From: Balneolia bacterium
GTDB taxonomy: Bacteria > Bacteroidota > Rhodothermia > Balneolales > Cyclonatronaceae
DNA length: 7,450 nucleotides
Assembly (NCBI GenBank): GCA_003566395.1
Contig: PXDL01000213.1
Coordinates: 1-7,450 of the forward strand
Direction of reading: 5' to 3'
The notes below the pieces were generated by a model. It saw only the letters and a program-made list of their open reading frames with translations, did not search any database and had not been told where the DNA came from. The translations under genes and the position numbers were made by a program. The stretch's first letter is position 1; each line of letters starts with the position of its first letter. Shown one piece after another: positions 1 through 5,896 of this stretch.

Positions 1-2
1 CT

Positions 3-404
3 GGTTCGCTCTATATTATCTGGCCGTTTCAGGATCGTGAGTTTGTAGCTTCCGAACGCACGCAGATTGTGGATATTAACAGTCCGCTGGCACAGTTGGC
101 TGCTGAAGACGAGCCTACCCTTCGCGCTCCCGAATTCTACAAACTCGGTGAGATAATCAACCCGGAAGCACCGCAAGAAGAACAGCAGGTTGAAGTCATC
201 CGGGTGAAAAACAATCTGATTTCAAGCTCGCCCTTTTTCCCTTCATTAGACAAAGCCGACCGGGACGATCGCATTTCAGGCGGACAATCAGCCGTCTATC
301 AGGGCTATGTGATGATCGGAATCGGGCTACTGTCGGTGGTCCTGCTTGGGTGGGTTTCAAGGGTGAAGGCAGCCCGGCGGCCCGGCAGGGCGGGCATTGT
401 ATAA
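3..404 (+). CDS. C-terminal part of an unrecognised membrane-anchored protein (5' truncated by window edge)
   Basis: The frame is open from the first complete codon at position 3 to TAA at 402-404, giving 133 visible residues. A GTG at 69 could be read as a start, but the open frame upstream continues with plausible protein sequence (GSLYYLWPFQDREF), so the gene very likely begins outside the window. The first visible residues are hydrophobic and aromatic and could be the end of a membrane segment. A polar, acidic, Pro-containing stretch of about 90 residues follows, then one clear transmembrane helix (visible residues about 102-119, YVMIGIGLLSVVLLGWVS), and a short basic tail (RVKAARRPGR). 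This suggests a soluble domain on one side of the membrane held by a C-terminal anchor, with the basic tail in the cytoplasm. I do not recognise the family and assign no function. It reads toward the universal stress gene but ends 257 bp before it, so co-transcription is uncertain. Confidence 0.75.
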   Translation, partial: GSLYIIWPFQDREFVASERTQIVDINSPLAQLAAEDEPTLRAPEFYKLGEIINPEAPQEEQQVEVIRVKNNLISSSPFFPSLDKADRDDRISGGQSAVYQGYVMIGIGLLSVVLLGWVSRVKAARRPGRAGIV

Positions 405-661
405 ATTCAGTCGTTTTTAGTACATTCCTTTTCAAGGTTTTTCCACGATCTGTTTTATAAAAATTCAGAACTTTCGGATTTTATGTTCGAAAGCTAAAAC
501 TCTGCCGCCCTTGCGGTTCTTTATATATTATTTAGTCTGATGCGGGTTGCTCATGATAGAACAACTGTTTATTCCGGGATAATGACGCCTGCCGTACGGA
601 CAAACCTTTTTTCGATTTTAATCTAACCAGTTTTTTTATCCACGATTTAAGACGTTGAATT
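405..661. other. AT-rich intergenic region upstream of the universal stress gene
   Basis: No open frame here looks like a gene. The region is much richer in A and T than its neighbours. It contains a 6-bp inverted repeat, CTTTCG (471-476) and CGAAAG (488-493), with an 11-nt spacer. It must hold the promoter of the universal stress gene if that gene is transcribed separately. I looked for a TTGACA/TATAAT pair and for the Bacteroidota pattern TTTG/TAnnTTTG. Only partial matches were found (TATGTTCG at 482-489 lacks a good upstream element), so I call no promoter. There is no Shine-Dalgarno sequence before the ATG at 662. Confidence 0.6.
505..520 (+). terminator. Weak hairpin with T-rich tail, possible terminator of the upstream gene
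   Basis: CCGC (505-508) pairs with GCGG (513-516) around a CCTT loop, and a G-T wobble can extend the stem by one pair. It is followed by TTCTTTATATATT. The GC-rich stem and T-rich tail resemble a Rho-independent terminator for the gene ending at 404, but four to five pairs is short and the T run is interrupted. Confidence 0.2.
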
Positions 662-1642
662 ATGCTCAAGTTGAATAAAATTCTTGTTCCTACAGACTTT
701 TCAGAAGGTTCAAAAGAAGCTTATACCTATGCACGCGCGCTGGCCGAAAAATTTGGCGGCACGGTCGATTTCATTCATGTAATTCCGATGTTGAAATACC
801 TGAATGAAAGCATTAAAAAAATCGGGGTGCCCCTCGATATGGATAAAGATATCTATCCGCAGATTCTTAAAAACAGCCGTACTAAGGTTACCTCGGAACT
901 GGAAACCGCAATTCCTGAAAAAATCAGAGGCAAAGGAATTGTAAAGATCGATCGTAAGGCGCATACCCAAATCGTGGAACTCGCCGAACAGGACGGCTAC
1001 GATATGATCGTGATAGGCTCGCAGGGGTCACACAAAAACAGTCTTCTGAAAGGCTCTACAGCCGAAAAAGTCATTCGGCATTCTAAAGTGCCCGTACTAA
1101 CCGTTAACGGCAATTTGAAACCGCAGGGCGTTAACCGGGTCCTCATTCCCACCGACTTTTCCTCACTCTCTATTTCCGCGCTGGCGTATGCAGCCAGTAT
1201 GGCCAGCAGTTTCGGAACATCAATCACCATGCTGCACGTGATGGAGCTGTACGGCAGCCCTCTTGAAAACCTGCCCAAAGGCGAAGGAGAACCCGGCCGC
1301 GGCGACAGCGAAAACATGAGTACGGTCATGATCAAAAAAATCCAGAAATACCTGGAAGAGAACATGCTCGGGGACGAAAAATGGAGACTTCACGAAGACG
1401 AAGGCAACTACTATCTCCGGCCTGAAGGAGACGAAAGCCGGCAAATCACCTTTGATGTAGTCATCCTTCGCGGCATATCTGCCCATTACGAGATCACCGA
1501 CTTCGCCAATACCGAATCCGACATCGTGGTAATGGCCACTCACGGACGAAGCGGGCTGTCACATCTTTTCCTTGGCTCCACCACCGAAAAAGTGATGCTC
1601 AGCTCCGAGATCCCGGTTTTAACCATACGGCCCAACAAATAG
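662..1642 (+). CDS. Universal stress protein with two tandem UspA domains
   Basis: This is a 326-residue cytoplasmic protein made of two Usp domains (about residues 4-148 and 157-323). Each opens with the family's first strand and Asp (KILVPTDFS at 6-14, RVLIPTDFS at 159-167). Domain 1 ends with the ATP-loop-like VIGSQGSHKN...GST (118-133) and PVLTV. Domain 2 ends with MATHGRSGLSHLFLGSTTEK (291-310) and PVLTI. The usual ATP-binding pattern is G-2x-G-9x-G-S/T: domain 1 has only eight residues in the long gap, and domain 2 has Ala for the first Gly, so both are near-consensus and nucleotide binding is likely but not certain. Domain 2 carries a long acidic, Gly-rich insertion (about 198-262). 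Tandem Usp proteins accumulate under starvation, oxidative or redox stress and bind ATP or act as dimeric regulators, but the client of this one is unknown. The ATG at 662 places the first strand at the N-terminus as in relatives. Confidence 0.94.
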   Translation: MLKLNKILVPTDFSEGSKEAYTYARALAEKFGGTVDFIHVIPMLKYLNESIKKIGVPLDMDKDIYPQILKNSRTKVTSELETAIPEKIRGKGIVKIDRKAHTQIVELAEQDGYDMIVIGSQGSHKNSLLKGSTAEKVIRHSKVPVLTVNGNLKPQGVNRVLIPTDFSSLSISALAYAASMASSFGTSITMLHVMELYGSPLENLPKGEGEPGRGDSENMSTVMIKKIQKYLEENMLGDEKWRLHEDEGNYYLRPEGDESRQITFDVVILRGISAHYEITDFANTESDIVVMATHGRSGLSHLFLGSTTEKVMLSSEIPVLTIRPNK

Positions 1643-1839
1643 TTTTCTGTATGACCGTACCTCCGGAAACCCGGAACAGTAGCTAAAAAAATCGCTACGT
1701 CGCAAAATCAACAATCTCAAAAATCGCCCGATCATAAACGGTTCTTAAACAAGCTAAAGCTTTCAATAGATTGATTTAGCGATTTTTAAGACGTAACGAC
1801 GTAGCGATTTCCAATCTGTTTGATAGCGTTACACCGTTC
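1643..1839. other. Convergent intergenic region between the universal stress gene and the transglycosylase gene
   Basis: The stops of the two converging genes (1642 on plus, 1840 on minus) enclose 197 bp with no credible open frame. The stretch is dominated by the inverted repeat listed separately. Transcripts from both sides must end here, so the folded repeat may serve as a two-way terminator, although neither arm is followed by a clean T run. Confidence 0.6.
1685..1812. repeat. Large interrupted inverted repeat (two diverged copies of an element of about 40 bp, head to head)
   Basis: The 14-mer AAATCGCTACGTCG (1689-1702) is matched exactly by its reverse complement CGACGTAGCGATTT (1797-1810). 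Nested inside, AAAAATCGC (1719-1727) is matched exactly by GCGATTTTT (1779-1787). The two matched blocks come in the same order on both arms, separated by 16 nt on the left and 9 nt on the right. Next to the inner block both arms carry ATCA(A)T-like sequence. This order suggests two copies of one short repeat in inverted orientation, one having suffered an indel, rather than a simple terminator stem. The centre contains smaller palindromes (AAAGCTTT at 1757-1764, GCTAAA/TTTAGC at 1753-1758 and 1775-1780). It could be a REP-like intergenic repeat, a miniature mobile element remnant or a bidirectional terminator. Confidence 0.75.
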
Positions 1840-3336
1840 TCATTCCCCGGCTAACGGCTGTTCTTCCTCTTCAACATCCCGCACCAGCGCCATCGATTTG
1901 TAGTGCTGATAAATATACAAGATGCTGTTTACATAGCGCACCGGCTCTTCTCCTCTCGCGTAGCCGTAGCGTACCACATCGTGGTTGTAATATTCTTCAT
2001 ACGCTTTCTTCCTCAGGTATTCAGCCACATCATCCCATACATCGGGATTGGCGCCAAACGCCTCGGCAAGCCGCCGGGCATCCTGAACGTGCCCCTGCCC
2101 CACGTTGTATGAGGCGATTACAAAACGCATGCGCTCTTCTTCATCCTCAATATGGTTCTCCCAATAGTCTTGCAGCCATTCGATAAACGCGGTACCTGCA
2201 CGAATACTTTGCTCCGGGTCTCTGGGATTGACCGCGCCGTAAGCCCGTGCTGTTCGGGGCATAAGCTGCATCAGCCCGACCGCCCCTGCCCATGAGCGTG
2301 CATTCACATTAAACTGAGATTCCTGATAGATCAACGCGGCTACAAGTTTCCAGTCCCAGCCGATATCTTCGGCATAGCGCTGTATGATGTCGTCATAATC
2401 TGAGATTCTTCCACCTTCCGAGAACAACAGCTGAGATGACAGACGCGTACGGTAAGCCCTCGTGTTTTCAAAATATTTGTTGTAGATCACGTAGTATTCG
2501 GAATCACGCTGGTATTCATCCAGCCATTCGTTTATGGTGGCCAGTAACGAATCCGCATTCGAACGAACCACCCAGGCGGTTTGCTGAGGCAGGCTCACGG
2601 GCGTTTCTATATCCAGAATAGGATAATAAGCGCGGCTTAAGCGGGCAATATTTTCATCTGAAATGGTATAGTCGATTTCACGTTCGGCGACCATACGAAT
2701 AAGTTCTTCGGTTGTGTTCCCGGCATCGGCTTCAATAATCTCTATATCGGCTCCGATTTCGTCCTCCAGATTGCGGATTCTCTCAAGGTAAGAGGATGCC
2801 CGTCTCACAACCACCTGCTTTCCGGCCAGATCAGCCGGACTCCGGAGCATGGTGCGTTCGATTTCATGCAGCCGCATTTGCCGCCACCCGTCGGGCTTGC
2901 GCTGAACCAGAACCTGACGTGTTGTATTAAATGGGCGGGTAAAACTTGCTTTAGCCCTGCGATCACGGGTGATCGTCATTCCGTAGGCAATTACGTCTCC
3001 TTCGCCCCGGTTGAGCATGTCCAGCATTTCATCAAAATCACGGGCTACGATAATATCTACGTCCAGATTGTGGCGCTCGGCAAACACATTCAACAGCTCG
3101 TATTCATAGCCCATGGGCTGGCCGCGGTAGATGAAATAACTTACGGGCGAATAGCTTGTTATCGCTCTAAGCGTACCGCGTTCCAGAATCTCATCGAAAT
3201 CGACATCCACCTGCGGTCCTGAAAGAGAACGGTCACCACCGTTGCCATTGTCCGAGCCGCATCCGCTGATTAAAAGCGGCAAAAGTAGCATCAGAACAAG
3301 TACGCAAGAGCGTCGCTGCATGGTAAACTGCATCAT
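1840..3336 (-). CDS. mltF: MltF-like membrane-bound lytic murein transglycosylase (lipoprotein)
   Basis: This 498-residue enzyme is predicted to cleave the MurNAc-GlcNAc glycosidic bond of peptidoglycan, forming 1,6-anhydro-MurNAc. The N-terminus is a lipoprotein signal: basic MQRR, a hydrophobic core and the lipobox LISGC with Cys26, then a Gly/Asp-rich linker. Residues about 50-293 form a family-3 solute-binding-protein domain (LRAITSYSPVSYFIYRGQPMGYEYELL, GDVIAYGMTITRDRR, DLAGKQVVVRRASSYLE). Residues about 315-480 form the SLT domain: YQES with catalytic Glu339, GAVGLMQLMPRTA (351-363) and ASYNVGQGHV (408-417). Order and length match MltF, in which the binding domain is thought to sense muropeptides and control the catalytic domain. 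The tail (DVEEEEQPLAGE) is acidic. The chosen start has neighbouring ATGs (residues 1, 2 and 6). Residue 6, at 3321, would give a more typical signal peptide. It is the last gene of the minus-strand cluster, 54 bp after egtD. Confidence 0.9.
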   Translation of the reverse strand: MMQFTMQRRSCVLVLMLLLPLLISGCGSDNGNGGDRSLSGPQVDVDFDEILERGTLRAITSYSPVSYFIYRGQPMGYEYELLNVFAERHNLDVDIIVARDFDEMLDMLNRGEGDVIAYGMTITRDRRAKASFTRPFNTTRQVLVQRKPDGWRQMRLHEIERTMLRSPADLAGKQVVVRRASSYLERIRNLEDEIGADIEIIEADAGNTTEELIRMVAEREIDYTISDENIARLSRAYYPILDIETPVSLPQQTAWVVRSNADSLLATINEWLDEYQRDSEYYVIYNKYFENTRAYRTRLSSQLLFSEGGRISDYDDIIQRYAEDIGWDWKLVAALIYQESQFNVNARSWAGAVGLMQLMPRTARAYGAVNPRDPEQSIRAGTAFIEWLQDYWENHIEDEEERMRFVIASYNVGQGHVQDARRLAEAFGANPDVWDDVAEYLRKKAYEEYYNHDVVRYGYARGEEPVRYVNSILYIYQHYKSMALVRDVEEEEQPLAGE

Positions 3337-3368
3337 AATAATTATGTTCGTTCACATTCACGCCGTCG

Positions 3369-3385
3369 GTTCCGGTTTGCGGAAC
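3369..3385 (-). other. Small hairpin in the egtD-mltF gap
   Basis: GTTCCG (3369-3374) and CGGAAC (3380-3385) form a perfect 6-bp stem with a 5-nt loop, lying in the 54-bp gap between the egtD stop and the transglycosylase start. No T run follows on the minus strand, so it is not a good terminator. It could mark an RNA-processing or partial-attenuation point between the two genes, or be chance. Confidence 0.3.
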
Positions 3386-3390
3386 AGGCT

Positions 3391-4368
3391 TCAAACGGCT
3401 TCCAGATAATAAAGCCCGAAAAGGTTCTTTTCGTCTTTCCAACAATTCTTCACCCTGAAAAGTCCTTCAACAAGGTGCTCTACCATCTCGTCATTGTATT
3501 TATGACTGTATTCTGTAACAATATAGTCATCCGTATTGAATTCAAAAATTTTCCCCAAAACTGCTGTTTTTTGATGCTGCACACTTACCAGATGCATTTC
3601 AATCCTTTTCAGGGGCTCGTTCCAAACGGCGCGGTGCCGAAATCCATCCGGGTTAAAAAGGGTCCGGCCCGCTTTTTCATTAATATGATGAAGCATGTTC
3701 AGGTTGAACGCGGCTGTATATCCCTGACTGTCGTTGTAGGCTCGTTCAAGTATTTCTTTGTCTTTGATCTGATCAAGCCCGAGTATCAGCGCCCCGCCCG
3801 GACCTATCAGCTTTGCCATCTGGGCAAGAAATGATTTCGCGCGTTGAGGCAAGAAATTTCCCAGTGTGGAACCCGGATAGAAAACGGTTTTCCGGGCATG
3901 CTCATCAGGCAGCGGGGGCAGTTCAAACGGATTCATAAAATCAGCGGCGAGCGGTAAAATCGGCAAATCGGGAAACTCCGTGCGCAGTTTCCCGGCCACC
4001 ACATCAAGATATTCGGCAGAAATGTCGATGGGCACGAAAGCGCTGAGTTCCGGATGATGTTCCAAAATAATCCGGGTTTTCTCGCAGCTTCCGCAACCCG
4101 GCTCTATTAGCACGGCCCGGGAACCTATTGCCCGGCAGATTTCTTCTTTGCGGTCAAGGAGAATCTGCCGTTCGGTGCGCGTGGGATAATAATCAGGGGT
4201 ACGGCAAATTTCATCGAATAAGCGGGAGCCTTCGGCGTCATAAAAAAATTTGCTCGGCAGACGGGGCGGAGAACTTTCAAGCCCTGCGGCCACGTCCCCG
4301 AGCAGATTGTCCTTTTCACTGTCAGGCGCATCCGTTACCGCCTCTTTTTTCAGACTCGCAGTTTTCAC
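3391..4368 (-). CDS. egtD: L-histidine N-alpha-methyltransferase EgtD (ergothioneine biosynthesis)
   Basis: This cytoplasmic enzyme adds three methyl groups from S-adenosylmethionine to the alpha-amino group of histidine, giving hercynine. At 325 residues it has normal family length. Visible motifs: PSKFFYDAEGSRLFDEIC (38-55) and PDYYPTRTE (58-66); the SAM-binding LIEPGCGSCEKT (87-98) followed by PIDIS (113-117); FYPGSTLGNF (163-172); and GLDQIKD. The residues that hold histidine in the mycobacterial enzyme appear conserved: Tyr61 in YYPTRTE, Asn171 in GSTLGNF, Tyr211 in AYND, and Glu286 and Ser288 in TEYSHKY. The start is GTG at 4368, because no ATG lies in frame upstream before the stop and an AGGA lies five bases ahead. 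It lies 39 bp after egtB on the same strand, as expected for an ergothioneine operon. EanA proteins that act with the EanB rhodanese share this fold, but the adjacent egtB argues for the oxygen-dependent route. Confidence 0.95.
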   Translation of the reverse strand: MKTASLKKEAVTDAPDSEKDNLLGDVAAGLESSPPRLPSKFFYDAEGSRLFDEICRTPDYYPTRTERQILLDRKEEICRAIGSRAVLIEPGCGSCEKTRIILEHHPELSAFVPIDISAEYLDVVAGKLRTEFPDLPILPLAADFMNPFELPPLPDEHARKTVFYPGSTLGNFLPQRAKSFLAQMAKLIGPGGALILGLDQIKDKEILERAYNDSQGYTAAFNLNMLHHINEKAGRTLFNPDGFRHRAVWNEPLKRIEMHLVSVQHQKTAVLGKIFEFNTDDYIVTEYSHKYNDEMVEHLVEGLFRVKNCWKDEKNLFGLYYLEAV

Positions 4369-4373
4369 GTAAT

Positions 4374-4379
4374 TCCTTT
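4374..4379 (-). promoter_or_regulatory. Shine-Dalgarno sequence supporting the GTG start of egtD
   Basis: On the minus strand AAAGGA (4379-4374) lies five bases before the GTG at 4368-4366. It is the only clear Shine-Dalgarno match among the starts in this window, and it lies in the short egtB-egtD gap. It supports initiation at GTG rather than at an internal codon. Confidence 0.6.
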
Positions 4380-4407
4380 TTAAATAAATATCATCACTGT
4401 AAACCTA

Positions 4408-5709
4408 CTAACGGGCCAGCCGGATTCCCGTGAACTGCCAGCGCAGGTGTGGATGGAAAAAATTGCGGTAGGTGGGGCGAATATGTGTTCCCGAGGTAGC
4501 GCACGAACCGCCGCGTAATACGAACTGATTTGCCATAAACTTGCCGTTGTATTCACCCAGCGCACCTTCAAGAGGCTTATATCCGGGGTAGGGTGAATAC
4601 GGGCTGCACGTCCACTCCCACACGCTGCCGTACATCTGATACAGGCCGTTTCCCTGATCGGTGTCGTCGGCGAGAGGCTGATATATTTCGCGCTCTCCAA
4701 GATGCCCGCTCAGCCGGCATTCCCGGCAGGCAAGTTCCCATTCGGCTTCCCGTGGCAGACGTGCACCGGCCCATCGCGCAAAGGCATCGGCTTCGTAATA
4801 ACTGATGTGCGTAACCGGATCTTCGGGATGCACTTTTGCAACTCCGTACAAGGTTTTCTGATACCAGCCCTCATCGCGGCGCAGCCAGTACATCGGAGCA
4901 TTCCACCCATGCTGTTCAACCACCGGCCAGGCGTCGCTGAGCCAAAGAACCTGATTTTCATAACCGCCGTCTTCCATAAACGCCATAAACTCTTTATTGG
5001 TAACCGGCCGCGTTGCCAGTTCAAAAGATTCAAGAAACGTTCGGTGACGCGGCAGCTCGTTATCGAAACAGAAATTTTGGCCGTCATGGCCGATTTCATA
5101 CAAGCCTTCATCAAACTTCATATAGTTTAGCTCCGGGGCTTTGCGGTCTGACGGGAAACTTTTCTGCCGATACTCCGGATGCAACGGATTAATAGAAAAC
5201 ATATGCTTAAGATCGGTGATGAGCAGCTCCTGATGCTGCTGCTCGTGATTGAAACCGATCTCCATAATGCGTCCGAATTCTTTAAGCCGGCTGTCGTCGA
5301 GATGTTCAATGAGTGATTCTATTTCCTCATCGATAGCTTTGCGATACCGATATACGTCTTCAACCGAAGGACGCGACAAAAGTCCGCGCTCTGCTCTGGT
5401 AAAACGCTCACCGGCTTGTACATAATAGGAGTTGAATAAATAGTCATATTGTGGAAAGGCAGAGACATAATCTTTCCTGAATTTGCTTAGCACAAAGGTT
5501 TCAAAAAACCAGGTAACATGCGCAATGTGCCACTTGGCCGGGCTGGCATCCGGCATAGACTGCACCACATAATCTTCGGTTTGAAGCGGTTTGCAGATTT
5601 TTTCGCTCACCCGCCTAACGCTTCTGTACCGGTCGGCCAGCGTCTTTCTGTCTGAGGTATCGAAGGGCTGTTTGTCTGTTATTGTGGATGTGTGTTCCGG
5701 AGCCGGCAT
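4408..5709 (-). CDS. egtB: Hercynine oxygenase / sulfoxide synthase EgtB
   Basis: This non-haem iron enzyme uses O2 to join the sulfur of cysteine or gamma-glutamylcysteine to C2 of the hercynine imidazole ring, giving the sulfoxide precursor of ergothioneine. The protein has 433 residues. An N-terminal DinB-like helical domain (about 22-185) carries WHIAH with His64 and NHEQQHQE with His155 and His159, the expected three-histidine iron site. A C-terminal formylglycine-generating-enzyme-like domain (about 195-432) includes RPVTNKEFMAFM, RLPREAEWE, GSVWEWTCSPY and VLRGGSCATSGTHIRPTYRNFF, ending RWQFTGIRLAR. An NSYY element (93-96) resembles the paired active-site tyrosines described for the cysteine-using EgtB of Chloracidobacterium, so cysteine may be the direct donor (inference). 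No methyltransferase domain is fused, which argues against OvoA. It starts at ATG 5709 without a Shine-Dalgarno sequence and leads the cluster egtB-egtD-mltF. Confidence 0.95.
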   Translation of the reverse strand: MPAPEHTSTITDKQPFDTSDRKTLADRYRSVRRVSEKICKPLQTEDYVVQSMPDASPAKWHIAHVTWFFETFVLSKFRKDYVSAFPQYDYLFNSYYVQAGERFTRAERGLLSRPSVEDVYRYRKAIDEEIESLIEHLDDSRLKEFGRIMEIGFNHEQQHQELLITDLKHMFSINPLHPEYRQKSFPSDRKAPELNYMKFDEGLYEIGHDGQNFCFDNELPRHRTFLESFELATRPVTNKEFMAFMEDGGYENQVLWLSDAWPVVEQHGWNAPMYWLRRDEGWYQKTLYGVAKVHPEDPVTHISYYEADAFARWAGARLPREAEWELACRECRLSGHLGEREIYQPLADDTDQGNGLYQMYGSVWEWTCSPYSPYPGYKPLEGALGEYNGKFMANQFVLRGGSCATSGTHIRPTYRNFFHPHLRWQFTGIRLAR

Positions 5710-5896
5710 AAGCAGAGTTTTTATTTTGAGAGAATGTTGATAGCAAAACAGGCACTAAAGGCCTATCGTTCAGCGGCCGTAGGTCGTGTCAATGCGGGAT
5801 GCGACTGGCCCCGGCAAGCCGTATATTTCGCCTTTTACAACTTTGAGGATGCGCATCACCCTAAAAAAGCATCTTCCCGAATATGTAACAATACTA
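5710..5896. other. Divergent intergenic region between egtB and tsaD
   Basis: These 187 bp separate the divergent starts of egtB (5709, minus) and tsaD (5897, plus) and should hold both promoters. Reading frames through it are open by chance on both strands, but none gives a recognisable protein. For tsaD, TATATTTC at 5822-5829 fits seven of eight positions of the Bacteroidota -7 pattern TAnnTTTG, but I see no good upstream element. Neither start has a Shine-Dalgarno sequence. The leader just before tsaD (TATGTAACAATACTA) is AT-rich. Confidence 0.6.
5718..5746 (-). promoter_or_regulatory. Possible promoter of the egtB operon (weak)
   Basis: On the minus strand TTGCTA (5746-5741) and TAAAAA (5723-5718) are 17 bases apart, each matching four of six positions of the sigma-70 consensus. 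It would start transcription only a few bases before the egtB ATG, giving an almost leaderless message. The match is weak and could be chance in an A/T-rich stretch. Confidence 0.2.

Noticed and set aside
511..535. TTGCGG and TATATT as a promoter for the universal stress gene
   Set aside because: The two elements are only seven bases apart, far from the 16-18 needed, and TTGCGG is half of a small hairpin.
4593..5130. Plus-strand open frames antisense to egtB
   Set aside because: They lie wholly inside a well-supported egtB with intact motifs; the frames are low-complexity shadows.
5786..5896. N-terminal extension of tsaD to a GTG at 5786 (37 more residues)
   Set aside because: TsaD proteins begin with M-x-I/V-LGIE-S/T-SCDET, which is exactly what follows ATG 5897. 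The extra residues have no family counterpart and lie in the divergent promoter region.
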